DNA from: Sediminibacterium sp.
GTDB taxonomy: Bacteria > Bacteroidota > Bacteroidia > Chitinophagales > Chitinophagaceae
NCBI GenBank assembly: GCA_027490265.1
Contig: JAIXYL010000123.1
Span: 1 to 42,898, forward strand
Direction of reading: 5' to 3'
Length of the DNA stretch: 42,898 nucleotides
Shown here: piece after piece, positions 11,075 to 20,743 of the stretch
How the letters are laid out: each line of letters opens with the position of its first letter
Numbering within the stretch: the stretch's first letter is position 1
Position numbers and translations under genes: made by a program
Notes under the pieces: model-generated
Told to the model about the DNA's origin: nothing
Seen by the model: the letters and a program-made list of their open reading frames with translations, nothing else
Databases searched by the model: none

Positions 11075-12040
11075 TTAAACATCACGTTGAATCAGGAAGT
11101 TGGCCAATTCTTTCAAAGCTTGCTTTCTACTGGATACCACTGCAATATCTTCTAAGTGTTTCATCGCTATTTGCAAATATTGCTCCTTCAAAGTATTGGC
11201 CCAAGCATCTACCCCACAGGCTTTGTAAATTTGTAATACCTTTTGTACTTTCTCCGAAGATTGGTCTTTCATCAATTGTAATAATTGATCACGTTGCTCT
11301 TCAGGTGCCACTTCTAATGTATGTAATAAAAGAAAGGTTTTTTTATTTTGACGGATATCGCCCCCGACTTCTTTACCAAATTTTATGGGATCACCAAATG
11401 CATCCAAGTAATCGTCTTGAATTTGAAAAGCAATACCCAGGTTCTTACCAAACTCATACAAATGCCGACAGTTTCCTTCACTAGCCCCACCAATAATGGC
11501 CCCCATTTCTAAACTGGCTGCCAATAGAACTGAGGTTTTCAATGTAATCATATGAATATAGTCGTCTAAAGACACCCTGTCTTTCTGCTCAAAATCCATG
11601 TCGATTTGTTGTCCTTCACAAACTTCTTTTGCAGTGGCATTGAAAATGCGCAGAATCCGTTGTAAATAGGGCCCATTGATTTTATTGAGATACTCATAGG
11701 CTTGAATCATCATCACATCACCTGATAAAATAGCCGTATTGGTATTGTATTTGGTATGCACCGTTTCCATCCCTCTTCTTAAGGCGGCAGCATCCATGAT
11801 ATCGTCGTGAATTAATGTAAAATTGTGGAACAGCTCAATGGCTGTAGCCAATTGATAGGCGTCCTTATCAATATCATTGAAGAGTTCATTCCCCATCAAA
11901 CACAAAATGGGTCTGATGCGTTTTCCGCCAATGGTTAAAAAATAATTACAAGGATCATACAATGTGGCTGGCGCTTCTGGAAAATGAGCACTCGCAAATC
12001 CTTCACTAAACTTTTCTACTAATGCTTTAAATGAGTACAT
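11075..12040 (-). CDS. Polyprenyl (isoprenyl diphosphate) synthase
   Basis: First Asp-rich motif LIHDDIMD, second QIQDDYLD; GKRIRP. Confidence 0.93.
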   Translation of the reverse strand: MYSFKALVEKFSEGFASAHFPEAPATLYDPCNYFLTIGGKRIRPILCLMGNELFNDIDKDAYQLATAIELFHNFTLIHDDIMDAAALRRGMETVHTKYNTNTAILSGDVMMIQAYEYLNKINGPYLQRILRIFNATAKEVCEGQQIDMDFEQKDRVSLDDYIHMITLKTSVLLAASLEMGAIIGGASEGNCRHLYEFGKNLGIAFQIQDDYLDAFGDPIKFGKEVGGDIRQNKKTFLLLHTLEVAPEEQRDQLLQLMKDQSSEKVQKVLQIYKACGVDAWANTLKEQYLQIAMKHLEDIAVVSSRKQALKELANFLIQRDV

Positions 12041-12150
12041 ATTACAAACCTAATTATAAATACATGGAACTATTCAGCAGCTTAACATTTTTTTTACGAC
12101 TTCAGTTGATGATTGGCATGATTTTGTTGGCAATACAAAAAACTACAATT

Positions 12151-12627
12151 ATGAAACAACTCCTTTTAAGCATGACATTGTTATGGATGGGGATTACAGC
12201 CAATGCTCAAAACAAGGGCACCGATTACCAAACAGCGTTGGGGGTTAAAGTATATCCAGGTGCGGTATCAGTCAAACATTTTATTGGAAATGGCAGAGCT
12301 ATTGAAGGGTTAGGATATATATCTTCTGATGGATTTAGACTAACGGGATTATATGAATTACACTATCCAATCGCCAGCGTTGAAGGCTTGCAATGGTATG
12401 TAGGCGGTGGTGGACATATTGGTATCTGGAGCGAGAATTGGAAAAATAGATTTCCCAACAGATCCGGCGGATTAGCCATTGGCATTGATGGGGTACTAGG
12501 ATTAGATTACAAAATTAAAGGAGCACCGCTCAATCTAAGTTTTGATTGGCAGCCCTCCTTTAATATTATTGGGTATAACTATTTTGAAGGCGGTTGGGGT
12601 GGCCTAGCTGTTCGTTATACTTTTTAG
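12151..12627 (+). CDS. Secreted/outer-membrane-type hypothetical protein
   Basis: Signal peptide from internal Met MKQLLLSMTLLWMGITANAQ; the longer ORF start at 12031 is unlikely. Beta-rich C-terminus ending in aromatic residue. Confidence 0.7.
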   Translation: MKQLLLSMTLLWMGITANAQNKGTDYQTALGVKVYPGAVSVKHFIGNGRAIEGLGYISSDGFRLTGLYELHYPIASVEGLQWYVGGGGHIGIWSENWKNRFPNRSGGLAIGIDGVLGLDYKIKGAPLNLSFDWQPSFNIIGYNYFEGGWGGLAVRYTF

Positions 12628-13034
12628 AAGAATAATTGAGACAATAAATTGGCTGGGTCGTTTGTAGCTGGTTTTAATCCTAAAAACTTATTCATTTGGT
12701 TTTTCAATAAAATCCCAGTCAATTTAGATTTCAACCCTTGAAAAATACCTGACTGGCGCTGCGCATATTCAGCAGGATTGCTTTTCTGCTTGGTAACAAA
12801 CTGAGCCTTTTGCGTCAAATAATCGGTTACAGCCGCTGCTACTTTAGGCTTTTGAGCTGCCGTAAGAGCCAATTCAGGCGATAATTTGCCCATAATGCCG
12901 CTGGCCAAGCTGTTTACATCAAATCCTGCAGCACTCGTTACTGCCTTTGCTTTGTCTAATACATTGCCTAATTGCGCATTGGCGTTAGAAGCAGTCAAAG
13001 CTGCAATAGCAAATACAAGTAGTCCTTTTTTCAT
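12624..13034 (-). CDS. Secreted hypothetical protein
   Basis: Signal peptide MKKGLLVFAIAALTASNANAQ; family not recognised. Confidence 0.65.
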   Translation of the reverse strand: MKKGLLVFAIAALTASNANAQLGNVLDKAKAVTSAAGFDVNSLASGIMGKLSPELALTAAQKPKVAAAVTDYLTQKAQFVTKQKSNPAEYAQRQSGIFQGLKSKLTGILLKNQMNKFLGLKPATNDPANLLSQLFF

Positions 13035-13039
13035 CGTAT

Positions 13040-14002
13040 TTATTTTTGAATAGAAAATAATGTGTCAACAAAAGCTTCTTTGTTAAAGATAATTAAGTCC
13101 TCAATTTTTTCCCCAACCCCAATATACTTAACAGGAATATTGAATTGATCGGCAATGGCCAATACTACTCCCCCTTTGGCTGTACCATCTAATTTAGTAA
13201 TGGCCAAAGCAGTGACATTGGTGGTGGCGGTAAAATGTCTGGCCTGTTCAATGGCATTTTGCCCCGTAGAACCATCCAAAACCAGCAACACTTCGTGCGG
13301 TCCATCAGGTACAACTTTTTGAACTACACGTTTAATTTTGTTGAGTTCATCCATCAAATGTGCTTTATTGTGCAAGCGACCAGCGGTATCAATTAACACA
13401 ATATCAGCTTGTTTGGCAACCGCACTGGCCACTGTATCGTATGCCACAGCGCTTGGATCTGAACCCATGGATTGTTTCACGATTGGCACACCCACCCTTT
13501 CACTCCAAATGGTTAATTGATCTACAGCCGCAGCCCTAAATGTATCAGCAGCCCCCAGAATAACTGAATGACCTTCCGCTTTAAAACGAGCCGCCAACTT
13601 TCCAATGGTGGTGGTTTTACCTACACCATTCACGCCAACGACCAAGATAATATAAGGTTTTTTCCCATCTGGTATTGAAAACCCTTGGAGTGAATCAGCA
13701 GGTGCATCTACCAAAACAGATGCAATTTCTTGTTGAAGTATCGTGTTTAATTCACTGGTATTGAGATACTTATCATTTTTAGCTCTTTGCTCAATTTGTT
13801 TAATAATTTTGAGCGTCGTCTCTACGCCTACGTCTGAGCTAATCAGGGCTTCCTCCAACTGATCCAGTACTTCATCATCAATAGTGGTTTTTCCGGCAAT
13901 TGCTTTGGTGATTTTTGATAAGAAGCCTTCTTTGGTTTTTTGCAAACCTTGATCTAAGCTTTCCTTTTCCTTTTTCCCAAATAATTTATCAAAAAAACCC
14001 AT
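13040..14002 (-). CDS. ftsY: Signal recognition particle receptor FtsY
   Basis: GVNGVGKTTTIGKLA P-loop, DTFRAAA, DTAGR, TKLDGTAKGG. Confidence 0.97.
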   Translation of the reverse strand: MGFFDKLFGKKEKESLDQGLQKTKEGFLSKITKAIAGKTTIDDEVLDQLEEALISSDVGVETTLKIIKQIEQRAKNDKYLNTSELNTILQQEIASVLVDAPADSLQGFSIPDGKKPYIILVVGVNGVGKTTTIGKLAARFKAEGHSVILGAADTFRAAAVDQLTIWSERVGVPIVKQSMGSDPSAVAYDTVASAVAKQADIVLIDTAGRLHNKAHLMDELNKIKRVVQKVVPDGPHEVLLVLDGSTGQNAIEQARHFTATTNVTALAITKLDGTAKGGVVLAIADQFNIPVKYIGVGEKIEDLIIFNKEAFVDTLFSIQK

Positions 14003-14081
14003 GACCTCAGTATTTATGGTTTAATACAAAAAAGCCTCCGACGATGATGAAGGAAGCTTTAATTAGTTTAACGACAAGAAA

Positions 14082-14255
14082 CTATTTCGCAGAAATGAAC
14101 TCGTTCACTTTGTCTTTGTGAATGATTTGCTCTTTGAAAGTATAAGCACCAGACTTAGGGCTACGAACAGCCTTAATCACTTTAGTCCAGTTCTTTGCTT
14201 CAGCTGCTGCTTTTAAGTCTTTTACTTTCGCGTTTTTGGAAGCTACTTTAGCCAT
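14082..14255 (-). CDS. DUF4295 family small protein
   Basis: 57-aa ORF (below the track cutoff): MAKVASKNAKVKDLKAAAEAKNWTKVIKAVRSPKSGAYTFKEQIIHKDKVNEFISAK, between rpmG and ftsY. Confidence 0.85.
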   Translation of the reverse strand: MAKVASKNAKVKDLKAAAEAKNWTKVIKAVRSPKSGAYTFKEQIIHKDKVNEFISAK

Positions 14256-14257
14256 GA

Positions 14258-14440
14258 TTATTTGATTTCTTTATGAACGGTTACTTTTTTCAAAATTGGG
14301 TTGAATTTCTTCAATTCAATACGCTCAGGCGTATTTTTCTTATTCTTGGTAGTAATATAACGACTTGTACCGGCCTGACCGCTGGTCTTATGCTCAGTGC
14401 ACTCTAATATTACTTGAACCCTGTTACCTTTCTTTGCCAT
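14258..14440 (-). CDS. rpmG: 50S ribosomal protein L33
   Basis: [60 protein letters not shown]. Confidence 0.95.
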   Translation of the reverse strand: MAKKGNRVQVILECTEHKTSGQAGTSRYITTKNKKNTPERIELKKFNPILKKVTVHKEIK

Positions 14441-14464
14441 TTTGTAGGTAGTTTACTTGTTTAG

Positions 14465-14701
14465 TTAGATTTTAGCGCCGTTGGCTCTCATTTCTTTGAT
14501 TACTGTACTAAGACCATTTTTATTAATGGTTCTGAGAGCGTCAGTTGACACTTTCATTGTTACCCAACGGTCTTCTTCTGCGAAGAAAAAGCGCTTTTTT
14601 TGCAAATTAGGTAAGAAACGACGCTTGGTTTTAATGTTTGAGTGAGAAACACTGTTACCAACTATTGGCTTTTTACCGGTTATCTGACATACTCTTGCCA
14701 T
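14465..14701 (-). CDS. rpmB: 50S ribosomal protein L28
   Basis: [39 protein letters not shown]. Confidence 0.96.
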   Translation of the reverse strand: MARVCQITGKKPIVGNSVSHSNIKTKRRFLPNLQKKRFFFAEEDRWVTMKVSTDALRTINKNGLSTVIKEMRANGAKI

Positions 14702-14735
14702 GACTCAAATGTTTTTTTCCGATTTTTTCGGACGG

Positions 14736-14743
14736 CAAAGGTA
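14736..14743 (-). promoter_or_regulatory. Predicted -7 element of the rpmB operon (TACCTTTG)
   Basis: Exact match to Bacteroidota TAnnTTTG on the minus strand, about 35 nt upstream of the rpmB ATG. Confidence 0.55.
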
Positions 14744-15085
14744 AGTAAATCCACCAAAATACCAAGTCTAAAAAAGGTTTTTTTCCTTTTTTTTCAAAAT
14801 TAACCCATAAAAACTGAAATCGGCCGCCATTTATCAAGTGTGAAAACGGCCTTAACAATTTTCATCACAGCAATATTTGCCTTAACATTTTTTGAACAAA
14901 TACCCTCAAACCTAATACAGTAAAGGCATTCAGACAAAATAGTCAAAACCTGTTCACCGTTGCGTTTACCACTCATCTAATTGCCCCCTTAAGGCATGTA
15001 ACCTATCACAATCCGCTTCGTCTGATATATGCAAGCGAGTAGTTTTGACTTGTAAAATTTAAATAACACACACAAAATAAACAAC

Positions 15086-15523
15086 ATGAAAAAGATTTTA
15101 TTTGCAGCTGCCATCTTAGTAAGTACCAGCAGTTTTGCTACTACAAACCAACTTTCAACTGACAAAGGTCAATTGAGCAATTTATTAGGTAAAGTTACCA
15201 GCGTTCAATGGAAAACTGCTGCCAACTTTGAAAAAGCCAGTGTTTTAGTAGAAGAGAAAAAAGTTGAAGTATATTATAATACCTCAGGCGATTTAATCGG
15301 AACTACCCGATATCAAGATTTTGACAAGTTGCCAAAGAATGCTATTAAAACCATTACCAGTAAATATACATTCCCAACCTATGCTTTACAAGAATGTATT
15401 GCCTTTACTGACAACTACAATGAGTTAACCTACTATGTGTCAATGACCACAGAACAATCATATTTGGTTTTGGCCATCACTGAATACGGAGAAGTCAGCA
15501 TTTTCTCTAATTCTAGAAAATAG
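15086..15523 (+). CDS. Secreted hypothetical protein (PepSY-like size and style)
   Basis: Signal peptide MKKILFAAAILVSTSSFA; no confident family. Confidence 0.6.
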   Translation: MKKILFAAAILVSTSSFATTNQLSTDKGQLSNLLGKVTSVQWKTAANFEKASVLVEEKKVEVYYNTSGDLIGTTRYQDFDKLPKNAIKTITSKYTFPTYALQECIAFTDNYNELTYYVSMTTEQSYLVLAITEYGEVSIFSNSRK

Positions 15524-15553
15524 TTAAGAGGCGCAATTTGGTTTAAGAAGGAG

Positions 15554-15580
15554 GCCGTTCCCAAAAGGGGCGGCTTTTTT
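15554..15580 (+). terminator. Rho-independent-type terminator
   Basis: gccgttccc-aaaa-ggggcggc followed by tttttt. Confidence 0.65.
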
Positions 15581-16784
15581 ATTGCGGGAAACTGATTTTA
15601 CCCATGGTGACTGCCGGAATACCTGCTTTACCACCTCCAATATGTACAGATCCACCAGCAACATGTTCATTGGCCAAAACAGCAAATAAGACCGCTTCTT
15701 TGGCATCTGGATTAATTTGTAAAGTATCGGTTGTATAAAAACGTGCAGCTGGTAATCCTGCTTTTATCTGTTCCATCAATAATGGATTGTGCATGCCTCC
15801 ACCACTGCTGTAAATGGCCAATGCATCATTCCCAATCATGGCCTGCCCTTTTTCAATGGCTTCTACAATGGTTTGCGCCGTTAATCGATTTAACGTGGCC
15901 ATGATATCATATGCCGAAATACCTGATTGACCCGACGCTTGAATGGCATTTTCTAGATAAACCAAATTAAACAATTCGGGTCCTGTTGTTTTGGGGAAAG
16001 GTTTTGTAAAAAAATCATCCGTTTTTAGGGTGGCTAATAAAGCTTCATTAACTGTCCCTTGTTTGGCTATGGCCGCATCCTGATCGAATGCTTGGTCAAA
16101 ATATTGTTGGGCTAATTGGTCCATGAGCGTATTACCCGGACCAGTATCGGTACTAAAGATCTTGGATGCATCTAAACTTCCCGGCAAAAATGTATAATTT
16201 GCTATACCGCCAATATTCAACATGATGCGGTCTTCTTCCCTTTTACTGAAAATAAAATAATCGCCGTAAACCGCCAGTGGTGCACCTTCGCCGCCAGCTG
16301 CAATATGTTTTTGTCTAAAATCACTGATGGTAATAATGCCCGTTTTTACTGCAATATGATCACCATCCCCAATTTGCAATGTGCCATTTCCAAAATTGGG
16401 GTTTCCGTGCAAAATTTTAGGGGCATGATACACAGTTTGGCCATGACTGGCGATTAAATCCACTTCGGCGGGTTTAATCCCCCAGGCATTCAACGTATCT
16501 AAAATAATAGCAGCATGTTGTTCGCCAACCCAAGGATTCAATAAACAGAGTTGTTCAAAATCAACTGTTTTCTTTGAAAAAACAGATCGAATCGCGGCTT
16601 TAAAAGCTGGCTCAAAAGGCACAGTGGTAAATTGTTTCAATACCACATCCGTTTCCATGCCATTCCCCGAAATGTCGCATAATGCCAAATCAAGGCCATC
16701 CAATGACGTGCCACTCATTAAACCCAAAATGGTTCTTTTTTCGGCAGCTCCCATACGGGCTAATTGGGCAATGTATTGGTTCAT
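15579..16784 (-). CDS. anmK: Anhydro-N-acetylmuramic acid kinase (start likely MNQYIAQ; ORF open to 16799)
   Basis: LGLMSGTSLDGLDLALCD; LIASHGQTVYH; DTGPGNTLMD; YSSGGGMHNPLL. Confidence 0.9.
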   Translation of the reverse strand: MNQYIAQLARMGAAEKRTILGLMSGTSLDGLDLALCDISGNGMETDVVLKQFTTVPFEPAFKAAIRSVFSKKTVDFEQLCLLNPWVGEQHAAIILDTLNAWGIKPAEVDLIASHGQTVYHAPKILHGNPNFGNGTLQIGDGDHIAVKTGIITISDFRQKHIAAGGEGAPLAVYGDYFIFSKREEDRIMLNIGGIANYTFLPGSLDASKIFSTDTGPGNTLMDQLAQQYFDQAFDQDAAIAKQGTVNEALLATLKTDDFFTKPFPKTTGPELFNLVYLENAIQASGQSGISAYDIMATLNRLTAQTIVEAIEKGQAMIGNDALAIYSSGGGMHNPLLMEQIKAGLPAARFYTTDTLQINPDAKEAVLFAVLANEHVAGGSVHIGGGKAGIPAVTMGKISFPQ

Positions 16785-16834
16785 ATGGAACAATTTCACC
16801 TAAAATACGCAAATAACCGCATATATAAGTGGAT

Positions 16835-18673
16835 TTATGCGATATTATGCAAACTTCCGCCCTTAGCAAAAAGCCGGTCAATCCGTTTTTCAACAGCTGG
16901 ATCTTTTTCTACAGGTGGCGCATGGTGTGGTTTAATTCTGGCATCAATGACCAATGGCCCCTCACAGCCCCAATGTTTATTGACCACCGAAGCTTTGATC
17001 CCATGCATATCGTGTGAAGGATTGCAACGGGTATACGTCACCCACAAATAATTGCGCATATTGGCGGCCACAAATTCTGAGTCGTCGCATACTACTAAAA
17101 TAGCTACTTGCTTTAATTGATCAACCGCATCCTGCAATTGATCGTTAAGCATTTGCATCTCTTCAATAACCGTTGCATAATTGGTAAATGGCTTGGTTTT
17201 GATGGCAATGACCCCAGGCATTACAACTGTTGGCTGCTCAAAAGCCTTTAGCGCTTTTAATATCCCTGGCACTTCTGTAGCTAATTCGCGGATTGGTTCG
17301 CCATATGCAGCCAACACCACTTTACTACCAGTATTTAAGCCTGTTCCAGAATAATCTAATGTATCAATAGTTGTGTTTGTATAAAAATGCACATCCCTTT
17401 GCAAGTTGATTCTTTCCAATACATATTTCATGAAATCGAACACGTGATGTGCTTTCAATTGATTGGTATCGTCGGCTGCAATAAATAAAAACTTAGCCAA
17501 ACTCAACTGCCCGGTGCCCAATACATGATTGGCAATGGTTAACAATTCCGCTGGTTGTTTGGTAGGTGTATAAGGCGTATAGCGTTCACTGCCAACAGCC
17601 AATAATAAGGGATGAACGCCTGCTGCGTCTACCGCATGTACTTCTTTTAATCCGGGCACTTCTTGCGGTATAGCTGCACCGGTTATTTCATGTATCAACT
17701 CCCCAAAACTGGTGTCTTCCTGAGGGGGCCTTCCAACAACAGTAAATGACCAGATAGCGTCTTTTTTGGCGTACACTTTATGCACTTTCATTAAGGGGAA
17801 ATCGTGTTTCAAACTATAATAACCCAAGTGATCCCCAAATGGGCCTTCTGGCTTGTTTTCACCAGGATATACTTCTCCAGTGATTACAAAGTCGGCATCG
17901 GTACTGATGCAATACCCATCTTCATAAGTATACCGGAATCTTCTTCCACCCAACACGCCTGCAAAAGTCATTTCGCTAATGCCTTCTGGTAAGGGCATTA
18001 CAGCAGACAATGTATGCGACGGTGGGCCTCCAACAAAACAACTGACTTTTAAAGGTTGCCCTTGGGCGTTGGCCTTGGTTTGGTGTACCCCAATGCCTCT
18101 ATGCAATTGATAGTGTAAACCGATTTCTTTGTCTTTGATATAATCATTCCCATTTAACTGAATGCGATACATGCCCAAGTTAGACTTCATAATGCCTGGC
18201 TGCTCAATGTCTTCTGTATATACTTGTGGCAATGTTACAAATGCACCACCATCCATTGGCCAATGCTGAATCAAGGGTAAATCACTGATCTTGATTTCTT
18301 CATACATCACTGGTTTATTCCAAGGATTCTTCAAAGGCAACGCTTTTAATGCCGCCAAAGCCGCAGAAGCATTCTGCAATGGAGATTTAATGGCTTTAAT
18401 AGGATCGTTTTTGAGTTCAATCAATTGTTGAACGGATGCAATAGTGTCTCTGAAAATGAATTTTGATCTTTCAAGTGTGCCGAAAATATTGGATGCGGCC
18501 CTGAACCTACTGCCCTTCACATTTTCAAATAAAAGTGCTGGGCCTTTGGCCTCATATACCCTCAAATGAATGGCAGCCATTTCTAAATATGGATCAACAG
18601 ATTCTTTTATTCGAATCAATTGACCGTTTTTCTCCAAATCAATTAAACAAGCTTCGAGTGATGGATAGTTCAT
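16835..18673 (-). CDS. UbiD-family decarboxylase (probable menaquinone-pathway decarboxylase)
   Basis: UbiD-type sequence: GMYRIQLNGNDY, LHRGIGVHQTKA, GEVYPGENKPEGPFGDHLGYYS. The menaquinone role is inferred. Confidence 0.75.
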   Translation of the reverse strand: MNYPSLEACLIDLEKNGQLIRIKESVDPYLEMAAIHLRVYEAKGPALLFENVKGSRFRAASNIFGTLERSKFIFRDTIASVQQLIELKNDPIKAIKSPLQNASAALAALKALPLKNPWNKPVMYEEIKISDLPLIQHWPMDGGAFVTLPQVYTEDIEQPGIMKSNLGMYRIQLNGNDYIKDKEIGLHYQLHRGIGVHQTKANAQGQPLKVSCFVGGPPSHTLSAVMPLPEGISEMTFAGVLGGRRFRYTYEDGYCISTDADFVITGEVYPGENKPEGPFGDHLGYYSLKHDFPLMKVHKVYAKKDAIWSFTVVGRPPQEDTSFGELIHEITGAAIPQEVPGLKEVHAVDAAGVHPLLLAVGSERYTPYTPTKQPAELLTIANHVLGTGQLSLAKFLFIAADDTNQLKAHHVFDFMKYVLERINLQRDVHFYTNTTIDTLDYSGTGLNTGSKVVLAAYGEPIRELATEVPGILKALKAFEQPTVVMPGVIAIKTKPFTNYATVIEEMQMLNDQLQDAVDQLKQVAILVVCDDSEFVAANMRNYLWVTYTRCNPSHDMHGIKASVVNKHWGCEGPLVIDARIKPHHAPPVEKDPAVEKRIDRLFAKGGSLHNIA

Positions 18674-18723
18674 ATTATATAAACAAAGCTAAACAGCAAA
18701 AGTTGATATGCGAATAGTTTAAG

Positions 18724-18731
18724 TAAATTTG
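18724..18731 (+). promoter_or_regulatory. Predicted -7 element for pdxJ (TAAATTTG), with TTG about 18 nt upstream
   Basis: Exact TAnnTTTG, 4 nt before the pdxJ ATG. Confidence 0.6.
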
Positions 18732-18735
18732 TGCC

Positions 18736-19458
18736 ATGACAAAACTAAGTGTCAACATCAATAAACTGGCTACTTTAAGAAACAGCAGAGGCGGGAATAA
18801 TCCTGACTTAATCAAGACTGCTCTAGATATAGAACAATTTGGTGCCGATGGGATCACGGTTCACCCCAGACCAGACGAACGACATATTCGTTATGCAGAC
18901 GTATATGCATTAAAAAAAGTGTTGCATACCGAATTCAATATTGAAGGGAACCCTACCGAACAAAAATTTGTAGACCTAGTATTGGCATCTAAGCCAGCGC
19001 AAGTGACTTTGGTACCTGATGCATTAGGACAACTGACCAGTAATCACGGATGGAATACCATTGAACACCAAGCCTATTTAACAACAATCATTGCCACATT
19101 TAAGCAAGCAGGCATTCGGGTGTCCATTTTTGTTGACCCTGATGTCTCTATGGTTGAAGCAGCTGCCACTACCGGTACAGATCGTATTGAATTGTATACT
19201 GAATCTTATGCACAAGTATTTGCTGCGGGCAATAAAGAAGCAGCCATTGCGCCATTTAAAGCAGCAGCAGAAGCCGCTCGTACATTGGGTTTGGGATTAA
19301 ATGCTGGGCACGATTTAGACAGATTTAATTTGGGATATTTTAGCAAAGAAATTCCATGGCTAGATGAAGTGAGTATTGGTCATGCATTAATTTGTGACGC
19401 CATTTATCTTGGATTAGAAAATACCGTTCAACTTTACAAACGACAATTAACGCAATAA
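18736..19458 (+). CDS. pdxJ: Pyridoxine 5'-phosphate synthase
   Basis: [50 protein letters not shown]. Confidence 0.96.
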   Translation: MTKLSVNINKLATLRNSRGGNNPDLIKTALDIEQFGADGITVHPRPDERHIRYADVYALKKVLHTEFNIEGNPTEQKFVDLVLASKPAQVTLVPDALGQLTSNHGWNTIEHQAYLTTIIATFKQAGIRVSIFVDPDVSMVEAAATTGTDRIELYTESYAQVFAAGNKEAAIAPFKAAAEAARTLGLGLNAGHDLDRFNLGYFSKEIPWLDEVSIGHALICDAIYLGLENTVQLYKRQLTQ

Positions 19459-19467
19459 ATACAGACT

Positions 19468-19986
19468 ATGAATACTCAACCGCAGGTAGGCATCATCATG
19501 GGAAGCGATAGTGATTTGGGTGTAATGGAAGCAGCCGCTTCTGTTTTAAATGAGATGGGCATCTCATTTGAATTAACCGTTGTATCTGCTCACAGAACGC
19601 CACAAAGAATGATGAACTATGCGTCATCTGCAGCACACAGAGGTTTAAAAGTCATTATTGCTGGGGCTGGGGGTGCTGCGCATTTACCAGGCATGGTTGC
19701 ATCAGTTACAACTTTACCAGTCATTGGTGTTCCAATTAAATCGTCTAACTCGATTGATGGATGGGATTCTGTTTTATCAATTTTGCAAATGCCCAATGGC
19801 GTACCTGTAGCAACAGTGGCATTAAATGCTGCTAAAAATGCTGGACTCTTGGCCGCTCAAATCATCGGTGCTTTTGATGCTGGCATCGCAGAGAAAATGG
19901 CCCAATACAAAACAGATATGAAACATGCTGTTGAAGAAAAAGCTGCTGGCATGAAAGCGAAATGGCCGAATCAATTTGATCAGTAA
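19468..19986 (+). CDS. purE: 5-(carboxyamino)imidazole ribonucleotide mutase
   Basis: [37 protein letters not shown]. Confidence 0.97.
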   Translation: MNTQPQVGIIMGSDSDLGVMEAAASVLNEMGISFELTVVSAHRTPQRMMNYASSAAHRGLKVIIAGAGGAAHLPGMVASVTTLPVIGVPIKSSNSIDGWDSVLSILQMPNGVPVATVALNAAKNAGLLAAQIIGAFDAGIAEKMAQYKTDMKHAVEEKAAGMKAKWPNQFDQ

Positions 19987-20014
19987 GAATTCTGGAATAG
20001 ATTATTAATTAGAT

Positions 20015-20075
20015 TGGAACGGATTAGCTCGCTGAGATCATTGTAAAATTGATTAGTGGAACGGATTAGCTCGCT
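20015..20075. repeat. Two direct copies of TGGAACGGATTAGCTCGCT (20015-20033 and 20057-20075)
   Basis: Exact 19-bp repeat at 42-bp period, intergenic. Confidence 0.85.
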
Positions 20076-20109
20076 TCGCTCGCTGATTACCAAATAATTG
20101 GTCTTACTC

Positions 20110-20153
20110 AAAGCCTCCACATCGCTTTCAGCGATGTGGGCTTTTTTATTTGG
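20110..20153 (+). terminator. Probable terminator downstream of purE
   Basis: ccacatcgct-ttc-agcgatgtgg followed by gcttttttattt. Confidence 0.75.
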
Positions 20154-20188
20154 TTCACTTTGGCAAACAAGTTTGCCACGTTACCCAA

Positions 20189-20223
20189 ATAAAAAAGCCT
20201 CTCCAAAAATCTGAAGAGGCTTT
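20189..20223. terminator. Hairpin with flanking A/T tracts (possible bidirectional terminator)
   Basis: aaaaaagcctct...agaggcttt. Confidence 0.6.
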
Positions 20224-20224
20224 G

Positions 20225-20310
20225 TGCCCCGGAACGGAGTTGAACCGTTACTCGCGTTGCGGCGAACAGGATTTTAAGTCCTGCGTGTCTACCAATTCCA
20301 CCACCGGGGC
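20225..20310 (-). tRNA. tRNA-Leu (TAA)
   Basis: Minus strand: GCCCCGGTGGTGGAATTGGTAGACACGCAGGACTTAAAATCCTG...GGTTCAACTCCGTTCCGGGGCA; anticodon loop CTTAAAA; 7-bp acceptor pairs. Confidence 0.95.
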
Positions 20311-20316
20311 TGCCAT

Positions 20317-20353
20317 GAAAAAATCCCGACCCAAAATGAGCGGGATTTTTTTT
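20317..20353 (-). terminator. Hairpin with U/A tracts between the two tRNAs
   Basis: aaaaaatcccg...cgggattttttt. Confidence 0.55.
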
Positions 20354-20354
20354 G

Positions 20355-20427
<73 letters not shown>

Positions 20428-20495
20428 GGTTTGTAAGAACTAAATTGGGAGTGCAAAAATAGCAATATCTAGTTCATAACAAAATTTTTTTTAGA

Positions 20496-20699
20496 CTATT
20501 TATACTCGGGCTTGTATTTAGAACTACTTTGTACTTCCACTTTAGGTTTTCCCTTGTAACGTTGGTTGTACATACGGTAACAACCGCCTAATACAAACGC
20601 TAAAATGCAAAATACTTGTAGGTAAAATAAGAATCTGGAAGAATTCACCCAGTTATTCTTAATGTCTTTTTCTTTGTGTTCTAATATTTCCTGTGACAT
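20496..20699 (-). CDS. Small single-TM hypothetical protein
   Basis: ORF with one hydrophobic segment (FLFYLQVFCILAFVLGGCYRMY). Confidence 0.6.
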   Translation of the reverse strand: MSQEILEHKEKDIKNNWVNSSRFLFYLQVFCILAFVLGGCYRMYNQRYKGKPKVEVQSSSKYKPEYK

Positions 20700-20743
20700 A
20701 GTAGATTATTGCATTGCAAAAATAGGGTAAGCAATTAAAATTA

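Noticed and set aside
14744-15085. Intergenic stretch of about 340 bp, possible ncRNA
   Set aside because: AT-rich, no convincing hairpin series or conserved RNA motif seen.
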